Shown here: positions 36,572 through 44,531 of the stretch, piece by piece | Numbering within the stretch: the stretch's first letter is position 1 | Layout: every line of letters starts with the position of its first letter | Assembly (NCBI GenBank): GCA_028383925.1 | Contig: JAOEWO010000011.1 | Span: 1-64,000, forward strand | Reading direction: 5' to 3' | DNA length: 64,000 nt | Source: Winogradskyella sp. | GTDB lineage: Bacteria; Bacteroidota; Bacteroidia; Flavobacteriales; Flavobacteriaceae | Translations under genes and position numbers: made by a program | Notes under the pieces: generated by a model | Told to the model about the DNA's origin: nothing | The model's database searches: none | The model's input: the letters and a program-made list of their open reading frames with translations, nothing else

Positions 36572-37714
36572 ATGAAAAAAATAATAGTTGCCTGTTTAGC
36601 ACTTACACTAATGTTTAATTGTAATAAAAATGAATTTACAATTAAAGGAATTGCTAAAGGGTTTACTGATGGTACAGTTATACAACTCGAAACTATTGAC
36701 GAAAACGGCAAGCCTATTATTAAAAATAAGGCAACAGTAAAAAACGAAACCTTTACAATGAAAGGCCAAGTTATGTACCCTGAAGTTGGATTTTTAAAAT
36801 TTGATGATTCTGGAAGCAACCTAACATTTATGCTAGAGAATAGTGATATTACAGTAGATCTTATAAAAGAAAATCTAATGGTATCTAAAGTAACAGGCTC
36901 TGCTACACAAGACGATATGGATAGGTTTCAAAGTGGCTTTAGAGTTATTATAGACAGTAGCAGAAGAGTTGCTATGCAATATAGAAAAATAGATTTTAGA
37001 ACAAAATCTAAAGAAAGAGACTCTTTGGCGAAACTCATAAGTGCTTATGGTGAGCAGATAATTGAGCATCCTTTAAATTTTGTAAAAGAAAATAACAACT
37101 CGTATTTTAGTTTAAACTTAATAGGACTACAAGCCAATAAACCAAAATTTAATGTAAAAGGATTTGTAGAAGCTTATAATAACTTAAACCCATCACTAAA
37201 AGAAAATCTAAGAGCAAAAAGCATAAAAAAGACCTTAGATAGTCTTTATACCGAATATAAAAAAACAGAACATTTAGAGATAGGTCGTGTGGCACCAAAT
37301 TTTGAAGCACCAACACAAGATGGCTCACTACTCAGTCTTAATGCTGTAAAAGGAAAAGTAACTCTAATACATTTTTGGGCAGCATGGAGCTTGCCTAGTC
37401 GTGAAGAAAACCCAAACATTGCTAGAATATATAGTAAATATCACGACCAAGGTTTAGAAATAATAAGTGTGTCTTTAGATGGTATTAGCAACCAAGAAAA
37501 CCCAAAAGCAGCTTGGTTAGAAGCTATAGAAACTGATCAATTAATTTGGAATAATGTTTCTTATTTAAACAACGCTGAAGATCCAATTATAAAATTGTAC
37601 AATCTTAATGGTATACCGTCTGTCTACATTTTAGATAAAGATGGAAAAATTGTTGCAAAAGACTTACGTAATTACACCTTACAATCTAAAGTAGAAGAAT
37701 TACTTAAAGACTAA
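36572..37714 (+). CDS. TlpA-like thioredoxin-fold lipoprotein lacking the CxxC cysteines
   Basis: 380 residues. The signal ends in LMFNC (lipobox-like); an N-terminal DUF4369-type domain follows (FTIKGIAKGFTDGTVIQLE...), then a helical spacer and a TlpA/AhpC-TSA thioredoxin domain (about 235-380: GRVAPNFEAPTQDG, LIHFWAAW, NGIPSVYILDKDGKIV with the cis-Pro). The active site, normally WCxPC, reads WSLPS: both cysteines are Ser (AGC and AGT codons). It therefore cannot act as a standard thiol-disulfide oxidoreductase. The rest of the fold is well kept and the gene is intact, so it may have a non-redox role. It converges with the rhomboid gene with three bases between them. Confidence 0.88.
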   Translation: MKKIIVACLALTLMFNCNKNEFTIKGIAKGFTDGTVIQLETIDENGKPIIKNKATVKNETFTMKGQVMYPEVGFLKFDDSGSNLTFMLENSDITVDLIKENLMVSKVTGSATQDDMDRFQSGFRVIIDSSRRVAMQYRKIDFRTKSKERDSLAKLISAYGEQIIEHPLNFVKENNNSYFSLNLIGLQANKPKFNVKGFVEAYNNLNPSLKENLRAKSIKKTLDSLYTEYKKTEHLEIGRVAPNFEAPTQDGSLLSLNAVKGKVTLIHFWAAWSLPSREENPNIARIYSKYHDQGLEIISVSLDGISNQENPKAAWLEAIETDQLIWNNVSYLNNAEDPIIKLYNLNGIPSVYILDKDGKIVAKDLRNYTLQSKVEELLKD

Positions 37715-37717
37715 TAC

Positions 37718-38371
37718 TTACTTTAGTTTACCCGTTTTGTATAAAACATAAAGAACTATAATAGGCAAGGCTAATAAACCTACGTGCCACAAATCGGTTT
37801 TAAATAAACTTGGCATAAGCAATAATGTTACAGCATAACCACCTACAGCACCACCAAAATGTGCATCGTGGCCAATGTTACCTATTTTGTTTTTCATACC
37901 GTAAATAGAATAAGCCAAATAACCAATACCAAAAATATAACCAGGTATAGGTATGGGTACAAAAAACAGATACAAGCTCATATTAGGATCTAGTAATATT
38001 GCAGCATACAAAACACCTGTAACGGCTCCACTAGCACCAATAGCACTATACCAATAGGTGTCTTTATTAAAGTATAATGATAGTAAGTTACCAAACACTA
38101 AGCTGGCTATATAAATAATAATAAAATTAAAAGTACCTAAAGGTGCAATAACATAGCTCGCAAAAAAGTAAAGTGTAAACATGTTAAACAAAAGGTGTGT
38201 AACATCTGCGTGTAAAAACCCAGAACTAAACATTCTTATATGCTCACCACGTCTTATACTACCCACATTAAATTTAAAACGTTCAAAAAACTCACGATCG
38301 TCAAACCCTTTTAAGGACACTAAAACATTTAGAGCTATTATAACTCCGGTTGGTATATCTAAATTATTCAT
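37718..38371 (-). CDS. Rhomboid intramembrane serine protease
   Basis: 217 residues, six membrane segments. Catalytic Ser114 lies in GASGAVTG and the catalytic His171 in HDAHFGG; the N-terminal HADVTHLLFNMFTL (54-67) matches the conserved loop and helix 2 HxxxN region of rhomboids. It should cleave membrane proteins within or near the bilayer; the substrates are unknown. It is divergently arranged with the acyltransferase gene, and their promoters appear to abut. Confidence 0.93.
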   Translation of the reverse strand: MNNLDIPTGVIIALNVLVSLKGFDDREFFERFKFNVGSIRRGEHIRMFSSGFLHADVTHLLFNMFTLYFFASYVIAPLGTFNFIIIYIASLVFGNLLSLYFNKDTYWYSAIGASGAVTGVLYAAILLDPNMSLYLFFVPIPIPGYIFGIGYLAYSIYGMKNKIGNIGHDAHFGGAVGGYAVTLLLMPSLFKTDLWHVGLLALPIIVLYVLYKTGKLK

Positions 38372-38390
38372 ATAAGCTAAAGTATTAAAT

Positions 38391-38407
38391 CAAATATAAT
38401 ATATTTG
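38391..38407. promoter_or_regulatory. Back-to-back divergent promoter elements
   Basis: TATATTTG on the minus strand (38398-38391) and TATATTTG on the plus strand (38400-38407) lie one base apart in a near-palindrome. They face the rhomboid gene (starting at 38371) and the acyltransferase gene (38431), so the two polymerases would compete for one site. Confidence 0.55.
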
Positions 38408-38430
38408 TGCCTCAAAGCTAACATAGTTTA

Positions 38431-39321
38431 ATGCAACTTATTGCCTACATTCTTATCTACCCTGTTTTATGGTTAATCTCTATTTTACCATTTAGATTAC
38501 TTTATGCATTTTCTGATTTTTTATATCTCTTTGCATATCAAATTTTTGGGTACAGAAAATCTACAGTAAAAACTAATTTAAGATTAGTGTTTCCTAATAA
38601 ATCTGAACAAGAAATCGCTAAAATTACAGGTCAATTTTATCACCACCTTTGCGATATGATAGTAGAGTCTATAAAGTCTTTAACTATAAGTGAAGCAGCA
38701 ATGAAGGCGCGTTACAAATTCACAAATATTGATGTTATAAAAGATTTTGAAACTAAAAATAGAAGCATTATATTAATGTGTGCGCATTATGGCAGTTGGG
38801 AATGGATATTTATTTTACAAACTTATGTAAAACATAAAGGCTATGCTATTTATAAACGTTTGGCTAATAAATATTTTGATAAGCTTGTTAGAAAAATTAG
38901 AGCCAAATATAACTCGCACCTAATAACGACCAAAGAGACACTTGCTGTACTTACTGAAACCCAGAAAAAAGGCGAATTAACTATTAATGGTTTTGTATCT
39001 GACCAATCACCAAAAGCGACCAAAGCCTTTCACTGGAATGAGTTTATGGGCATAAAAGTACCCATGTACACAGGTGCAGAAATGCTAGCGAAAAAGTTAG
39101 ATATGGCCGTGGTGTTTTTTAGTGTAAAACGCATAAAACGTGGGTATTACGAAACCACTTTTAAAACCATTACAGAAACACCAAACGATTTTGAAAATTA
39201 CGAAATCACAGACATCTTTTTTAAGTTAGTTGAAGAGCAAATCTTACAAGCTCCTCAATATTATCTATGGACACACAAACGTTGGAAACATAGAAATAGA
39301 GTCCCAGAAAATTTTAAATAA
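38431..39321 (+). CDS. LpxL/HtrB-type lysophospholipid acyltransferase
   Basis: 296 residues with one N-terminal membrane anchor. The acyltransferase motif HYGSWE (HX4E type, His about 119) is in MCAHYGSWEW, followed by YKRLANKYFD and a second block FVSDQSPK, both typical of late acyltransferases of lipid A synthesis. It should transfer a fatty acyl chain from acyl-ACP to lipid A precursors at the inner face of the membrane. An ornithine-lipid or other lipid role cannot be excluded. Confidence 0.9.
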   Translation: MQLIAYILIYPVLWLISILPFRLLYAFSDFLYLFAYQIFGYRKSTVKTNLRLVFPNKSEQEIAKITGQFYHHLCDMIVESIKSLTISEAAMKARYKFTNIDVIKDFETKNRSIILMCAHYGSWEWIFILQTYVKHKGYAIYKRLANKYFDKLVRKIRAKYNSHLITTKETLAVLTETQKKGELTINGFVSDQSPKATKAFHWNEFMGIKVPMYTGAEMLAKKLDMAVVFFSVKRIKRGYYETTFKTITETPNDFENYEITDIFFKLVEEQILQAPQYYLWTHKRWKHRNRVPENFK

Positions 39322-39334
39322 AGTTTAGTTGTAG

Positions 39335-40843
39335 TTATAAATCAAACCAAGCATCAACATTTGTAGCATTACAAGGTTTATCTATTAAAGATTTATGTAC
39401 AAACTCATTATTACATTTAGAATATTCATAATCTTCAGCCCAAGTTTTATGATGTTTCGCTAAAGCGATAATACTATCGCAAACAAAAGCAATTTCATCA
39501 TTAGTTGTTGTAGGGTGAATAGACATTCTAATCCAACCGGGTTTACGCACCAAGTCTCCTATAGAAATTTCATTTGTCAATTCATTAGACATTTTTTGGT
39601 CTACATGCAATAAGAAATGTCCGTAAGTACCAGCACAACTGCAACCACCTCTGGTCTGTATTCCAAATTTATCATTTAATAGTTTTACCCCAAGATTAAA
39701 GTGTAAATCATCAATATAAAAAGAAATCACTCCTAGCCTATCTTTATGCTGACCTGCTAAAATATTAATATGAGCTACAGCGTCTAATTTCTTAAAGATA
39801 ATAGCAACTAACTCGTGCTCGCGTTTTAAAATGTTGGCGACTCCCATTTGCTCTTTTAACTTAATTGAGAGGGCTGTTTTTATAGTTTGAAGAAAACCTG
39901 GCGTGCCACCATCTTCTCTATCTTCAATATTATCTATGTATTTATGTTCTCCCCAAGGGTTTGTCCAACTTACAGTACCACCACCCGGACAATCGGGCAC
40001 CATGTTTTTATAAAGTTTTTTATTAAATACCAAAACACCTGAAGTCCCAGGACCACCTAAAAATTTATGTGGCGAAAAAAAAATGGCATCTAATTGTGCC
40101 TCTTCATCTTCTGGGTGCATGTTAATATCTACATAAGGCGCAGAACATGCAAAATCTACAAAACATACACCACCATGCTTGTGCATTAATTTTGCAACGT
40201 CATGATGAGGCGTTTGTATGCCTGTAACATTAGAACCTCCAATAACCGAAGCTATTTTAATTGTACAGTCTTTATACTGTATTAATAATTTTTCAAGATT
40301 TTTTAAACAAAATAAACCCTCTGCATTTGGCGGTACAACCTCAACTTTAGCCATAGTTTCTAACCATGAGGTTTGGTTAGAATGGTGTTCCATATGAGAG
40401 ACAAAAACGACAGGGCGCATTTCATCAGGAATATTAGTGTAATTCTTTAAATTTTCGGGAATCTTTAAACCAAGAATACGCTGAAATTTGTTTACCACAC
40501 CTGTCATACCATTACCAGAGACAATAAGCACATCATCGTCGTTAGCATTAACATGGTGTTTAATAATATGCTTGGCTTTATGATAAGCTTTGGTCATAGC
40601 TGTACCAGAAACTGTAGTCTCGGTATGTGTATTAGCCACAAATGGGCCAAAATCGTTAACTAAACGGTCTTCTATAGGTCTGTACAAACGCCCAGAGGCC
40701 GTCCAATCGGTATATATTATTTTTTGTTCACCATAAGGTGATATAAAGGTTTGATTCTGACCAACAATATGGGTTCTAAACTGATTAAAGTGTGCTTCTA
40801 ATTCAGTAATATCTTTTGTAATAGTGTCAGAAATCAAAGTCAT
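39335..40843 (-). CDS. Class V aminotransferase-fold PLP enzyme (cysteine desulfurase-like)
   Basis: 502 residues, about 100 longer than typical cysteine desulfurases. Class V features: TDWTASGRLYRPIED near the start, VSGNGMTGVVNK, HMEHHSNQTSW, DFACSAPY (PLP-binding Asp) and SPHKFLGGPGTSG with the PLP Lys near 255. RGGCSCAG (about 408-415) includes a Cys at a position like that of the persulfide Cys of SufS-type enzymes. It may move sulfur or act as an aminotransferase or lyase; the exact reaction is not clear. Confidence 0.85.
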   Translation of the reverse strand: MTLISDTITKDITELEAHFNQFRTHIVGQNQTFISPYGEQKIIYTDWTASGRLYRPIEDRLVNDFGPFVANTHTETTVSGTAMTKAYHKAKHIIKHHVNANDDDVLIVSGNGMTGVVNKFQRILGLKIPENLKNYTNIPDEMRPVVFVSHMEHHSNQTSWLETMAKVEVVPPNAEGLFCLKNLEKLLIQYKDCTIKIASVIGGSNVTGIQTPHHDVAKLMHKHGGVCFVDFACSAPYVDINMHPEDEEAQLDAIFFSPHKFLGGPGTSGVLVFNKKLYKNMVPDCPGGGTVSWTNPWGEHKYIDNIEDREDGGTPGFLQTIKTALSIKLKEQMGVANILKREHELVAIIFKKLDAVAHINILAGQHKDRLGVISFYIDDLHFNLGVKLLNDKFGIQTRGGCSCAGTYGHFLLHVDQKMSNELTNEISIGDLVRKPGWIRMSIHPTTTNDEIAFVCDSIIALAKHHKTWAEDYEYSKCNNEFVHKSLIDKPCNATNVDAWFDL

Positions 40844-40864
40844 AAATAGATATTAGTTTAAATT

Positions 40865-40872
40865 CAAAGATA
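40865..40872 (-). promoter_or_regulatory. Candidate -7 promoter element
   Basis: TATCTTTG on the minus strand matches TAnnTTTG, 22 bases before the start of the class V aminotransferase gene. Confidence 0.5.
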
Positions 40873-42264
40873 CTAAATATTAGCAATAGCCTTTATTTCA
40901 CCTATAATTCTGTCTGCTAAAGTATCTGCAGCAACTTGCGATGGTGCTTCGGTATAAATACGTATAATTGGCTCGGTATTACTTTTACGTAAATGTACCC
41001 AACTGTCTGCAAAATCAATTTTTACACCATCTATTGTTGTTAATTTTTCGTGACTATAATTTGAAGCCATAGTACTTAAAATACCATCTACATCTAACGT
41101 TGGTGTTAACTGTATTTTTTTCTTACTCATAAAGTAACTTGGGTAAGAGGCTCTTAAAGCGCTAACTTTAATTTGCTTTTCTGCTAACAAACTTAAAAAC
41201 AAAGCAACACCTACTAAAGCATCTCTTCCGTAATGAGAATCTGGGTAAATAATACCTCCATTACCTTCGCCACCAATAATCACGTTGTTTTTTTTCATTA
41301 GTGTCACTACATTAACTTCACCAACAGCACTGGCTTCATACGTACCTCCATGTTTTTCTGTAACATCGCGCAAAGCTCTAGTAGAACTCATATTACTAAC
41401 CGTATTACGTCCAGGGTTTTTACTCAAAACATAATCAGCACAAGCCACAAGCGTATATTCTTCACCAAACATTTCACCGGTCTCATCCATAAACGCTAAA
41501 CGGTCAACATCAGGATCTACAACAATACCAAAATCTGCATGCTCTTTTACAACAGCTGCTGCTAAATCGCCCAAATGTTCTTTTAAAGGTTCTGGATTAT
41601 GAGGAAAATGACCTGTTGGCTCACAATATAACTTTACAGCTTCAACACCAAGACGTTCTAATAATAAAGGAATTGCAATACCACCTGTAGAATTAACACC
41701 ATCAACAACTACTTTAAAATTGGCTGCTGCAATAGCATCTTTATTTACTAACCGTAAATCTAAAACTTCGTCTATATGAATATCTATATATGCATCATTC
41801 TTCGTTATTTTTCCTAAATCATCGACTTCAGCAAACATCATGTCACTAGATTCTGCAATTTCTAAAATTTTCTGTCCTTCTGCTCCATTCAAAAATTCGC
41901 CTTTAGCATTTAAAAGCTTTAAAGCATTCCATTGTTTTGGGTTATGGCTTGCAGTTAATATAATACCTCCGTCTGCATGTTCCATAGGCACCGCAATTTC
42001 TACAGTTGGTGTTGTAGATAAACCCAAATCAATAACATGTATTCCTAAACCTACTAAAGTATTCATCACTAAATTCTGAATCATTTCGCCAGAAATACGC
42101 GCATCACGACCAACCACAACTCTGTAATTGTCTTTATTACGCTGTTGCTTTAACCATGTACCATAAGCTGCTGCAAATTTTACAGCATCAATAGGAGTTA
42201 AATTTTCTTCTACTGCTCCACCAATAGTACCGCGAATTCCTGAAATAGATTTTATTAAAGTCAT
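40873..42264 (-). CDS. glmM: Phosphoglucosamine mutase
   Basis: 463 residues, four-domain phosphohexomutase. Catalytic phosphoserine loop TASHNP (104-109, Ser106), metal loop DPDVDRLAF (about 249-257), sugar-recognition loop GEGNGG (about 333-338) and phosphate-binding loop RKSNTEPIIR near the C-terminus. GlmM converts glucosamine-6-phosphate to glucosamine-1-phosphate for UDP-GlcNAc, hence peptidoglycan and lipid A. Phosphomannomutase activity is the main alternative, since the families overlap. It is upstream of the class V aminotransferase on the same strand. Confidence 0.88.
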   Translation of the reverse strand: MTLIKSISGIRGTIGGAVEENLTPIDAVKFAAAYGTWLKQQRNKDNYRVVVGRDARISGEMIQNLVMNTLVGLGIHVIDLGLSTTPTVEIAVPMEHADGGIILTASHNPKQWNALKLLNAKGEFLNGAEGQKILEIAESSDMMFAEVDDLGKITKNDAYIDIHIDEVLDLRLVNKDAIAAANFKVVVDGVNSTGGIAIPLLLERLGVEAVKLYCEPTGHFPHNPEPLKEHLGDLAAAVVKEHADFGIVVDPDVDRLAFMDETGEMFGEEYTLVACADYVLSKNPGRNTVSNMSSTRALRDVTEKHGGTYEASAVGEVNVVTLMKKNNVIIGGEGNGGIIYPDSHYGRDALVGVALFLSLLAEKQIKVSALRASYPSYFMSKKKIQLTPTLDVDGILSTMASNYSHEKLTTIDGVKIDFADSWVHLRKSNTEPIIRIYTEAPSQVAADTLADRIIGEIKAIANI

Positions 42265-42281
42265 GTAAATATCATTTTTAG

Positions 42282-42289
42282 CAAATATA
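42282..42289 (-). promoter_or_regulatory. Promoter of glmM
   Basis: TATATTTG on the minus strand matches TAnnTTTG, 18 bases before the glmM start codon. Confidence 0.55.
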
Positions 42290-42435
42290 ATATCTTAATC
42301 TAAGTTTGTGATTGCAGTCACCTTTACTTTTGTCACTTAACCGAAAAAATGAATGATTTTCTAATAGTTTCTATCATTTTAAAGGAAATTATAAAAATTT
42401 AAGATGAGTTACGAATGAATTTGTAAATTCGGACT

Positions 42436-43038
42436 ATGAACTTCCTAGCACACATTTACCTCTCTAGCGACAACGCATTATTAACTATCGGTAACTTTGC
42501 TGGTGATGGTGTTAAAGGCGGTGATTACACCCATTTTCCTGTAGCGATGCAAGCTGGCATACAATTGCATCGCGAAATAGACACCTTTACAGACGCACAT
42601 TATATTGTAAGACAGAGCACTAAACGGTTGCATAAAACCTACGGACATTACAGTGGTGTTATTGTAGATATTTTTTACGATCATTTTTTAGCAAAAAATT
42701 GGACTGCCTATTCTCAAATTCCCTTAGAAAATTATATACAAGACTTCTATAAAAGCTTAAACATACATTTAGAAGTTTTACCAGAACGTTTTAAAAAACT
42801 AACCCCTTACATGATAGAAGACAATTGGCTCTTAAGTTATGCGACTATTGATGGCATTCAGTTGGTTTTAAACGGAATGAACCGAAGAACAAAAGGACGA
42901 TCTAAAATGAATGAAGCGACAAAAGAACTTAAAGCGCACTATGGCGCTTTTGAAGAGGACTTTACTGCATTCTTTAAAGAACTGATGCTATTTAGTACCG
43001 CAAAACGTTTAGAAATTGAAAAGAAATTTAAACTCTAA
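42436..43038 (+). CDS. Acyl carrier protein phosphodiesterase (AcpH/DUF479) family
   Basis: 200 residues. N-terminal MNFLAHIYLS, IGNFAGDGVKGGDY, GIQLHREIDTFTDAH and VIVDIFYDHFLAKNW match the ACP phosphodiesterase family; the Asp/His residues form the HD-like metal site. Characterised members remove 4'-phosphopantetheine from acyl carrier protein in the cytosol. That activity is the reverse of the Sfp-type enzyme at 5150-5914, but the two genes are far apart and nothing else links them. Confidence 0.88.
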   Translation: MNFLAHIYLSSDNALLTIGNFAGDGVKGGDYTHFPVAMQAGIQLHREIDTFTDAHYIVRQSTKRLHKTYGHYSGVIVDIFYDHFLAKNWTAYSQIPLENYIQDFYKSLNIHLEVLPERFKKLTPYMIEDNWLLSYATIDGIQLVLNGMNRRTKGRSKMNEATKELKAHYGAFEEDFTAFFKELMLFSTAKRLEIEKKFKL

Positions 43039-43064
43039 GGCTTTCACATCTTATAATTTCACTT

Positions 43065-43348
43065 TTATTAACTATTTTTTTTAGTTGCAAAAAATAAAAT
43101 TACAATAGTATAACAGACCATTAACAAATGAGGCGTTATTGCAAAAAAAGCAATGGTAGTTAGTGCACGAGAAGAAGCTTCTATATTAGAAACAAGGCAG
43201 TAATGTTTTTAATGCTATAATGGTTACAGAAATGGCTTTGGCTATAGCGTATCCGTATGCTGGCAATTTAAGTGGTGGTGGTTTTCTAGTTTACCGCATG
43301 GCAGATGGCGCAGACCTGCTTGGTGCTGTTACTGTTGTTAGATTTTAA
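43065..43348 (+). pseudogene. Gamma-glutamyltransferase remnant
   Basis: A decayed 5' fragment of a ggt-type gene. A lipoprotein-like start (LLTIFFSCKK) near 43070-43100 is followed by stops. Then VIAKKAMVVSAREEASILE (from about 43136) matches the family's MVVSAxxxAS block. A frameshift near 43199 leads into NVFNAIMVTEMALAIAYPYA, then GNLSGGGFLVYRMADG, which matches the conserved NAxDAAVA...GGGGFM segment. The rest of the enzyme (about 450 residues, including the catalytic Thr) is absent. The fragment has several stops and at least one frameshift, so it cannot make a working enzyme. Confidence 0.82.
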
Positions 43349-43476
43349 TTACTAATTAAAACAATGCTACATTAATGTAAAAACTTAAGTTGGTTGTTTA
43401 ATTTTTATATTTGTAAATAACGTTGTAATACGTTTTATAGTACCAAATTTTATAGCATTTATACTAAAACTAACAC

Positions 43477-44208
43477 ATGGCAAAACAACCCAAGCTTAAA
43501 AAAATACTAAAAATTATTGGTGGCATTATTATATTCTTCACGTTACCAACCCTTCTACTATTTGGGTTTTTGTATTTTAAATATAATGAAGATTTACCTA
43601 TAGGGGAACAAGGCAAAGCAGCAGATTTACTTGCTATTGAAATGTTACAAAGCCTAGATGAAGCAGCTTATTTAAATACCGATTATTTAGAATGGACCTT
43701 TAAAGGCAGGCACCATTACAAATGGTATAAATCTGATAATACTTGCGAAGTTTATTGGCAAGATTTTACGGTTTTACTCGATTTTAACACACCAAAAAAC
43801 TCAAAAGTATTTGTAGCAAAGCAAGCCTACAATGGTGTAGAAAAACAAGACTATATAAATAAAGCCGAAACCTACTTTAATAACGATTCTTTTTGGCTTG
43901 TAGCACCTTATAAGGTTTTTGATGCTGGCGTAGAACGTAGATTGGTAAAAACTGAAGATAATAAAAACGCCCTTTTAGTTACTTATAAAACTGGTGGCAC
44001 AACACCTGGCGACTCTTACTTGTGGCATTTAGATGATAACGGCAAACCAAAAAGTTACCAAATGTGGGTAGATATTTTACCTATAAACGGATTAGAAGCC
44101 ACTTGGGAAAACTGGATAATTACAGATAGTGGTGCCCAATTACCGACGTTTCATAAATTGTTATTTTTAGGCTTAGAACTAGACGGTGTTAAAGGTCTAA
44201 ATTTTTAA
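43477..44208 (+). CDS. Uncharacterised single-pass membrane protein
   Basis: 243 residues. It has a basic N-terminus (MAKQPKLKKILK), one membrane segment (about 14-33, IIGGIIIFFTLPTLLLFGFL) and a large, Trp- and Tyr-rich domain outside the cytosol (about 35-243; LEWTFKGRHHYKWYKS, NTCEVYWQDF, KTGGTTPGDSYLWHLDDNGKPKSYQMWVDILPI). The repeated short beta-like stretches suggest a lipocalin- or LolA-like sheet, but I do not recognise the family. Single gene with a TATATTTG promoter-like element at 43406-43413. No partner is evident. Confidence 0.7.
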   Translation: MAKQPKLKKILKIIGGIIIFFTLPTLLLFGFLYFKYNEDLPIGEQGKAADLLAIEMLQSLDEAAYLNTDYLEWTFKGRHHYKWYKSDNTCEVYWQDFTVLLDFNTPKNSKVFVAKQAYNGVEKQDYINKAETYFNNDSFWLVAPYKVFDAGVERRLVKTEDNKNALLVTYKTGGTTPGDSYLWHLDDNGKPKSYQMWVDILPINGLEATWENWIITDSGAQLPTFHKLLFLGLELDGVKGLNF

Positions 44209-44531
44209 GAAACTTTACAACACTACAAATAGAATCGCAATTAATACACACACGTATATAGTATACCTAAAGATTATTAATACAATATATTTGTTTTAAA
44301 TAACTGGTCTTATCCCTATCTAAAGCGTTAGACATAATATAAAATTATGAAACAAACGCATGCCATAAAGTATCACCGCATTGCGCTATCTTTTTTCAAT
44401 AGAAGAAACAAACTTAACCCAAAACACAGATAACTAAACAAAACACCCACTCGCAACATTCACACCATTTTAACATCTAAAAATTGTACCTTTGCAACTT
44501 TGCCAAAACAAAGACCGATTTTATACTATTT
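44209..44531. other. Intergenic region upstream of uvrA
   Basis: About 320 bases. Contains TATATTTG at 44286-44293, a 28-codon frame at 44347-44433 (basic, MKQTHAIKY start, no known relative) and the uvrA promoter near 44487. The short frame is not called as a gene. Confidence 0.4.
44487..44494 (+). promoter_or_regulatory. Promoter of uvrA (-7 element)
   Basis: TACCTTTG matches TAnnTTTG, 38 bases before the ATG at 44532. It overlaps an in-frame upstream start candidate at 44484, which argues for the later ATG. Confidence 0.6.

Noticed and set aside
44484-44531. Upstream start for uvrA
   Set aside because: The added 16 residues do not match UvrA and the start would overlap the TACCTTTG promoter element.
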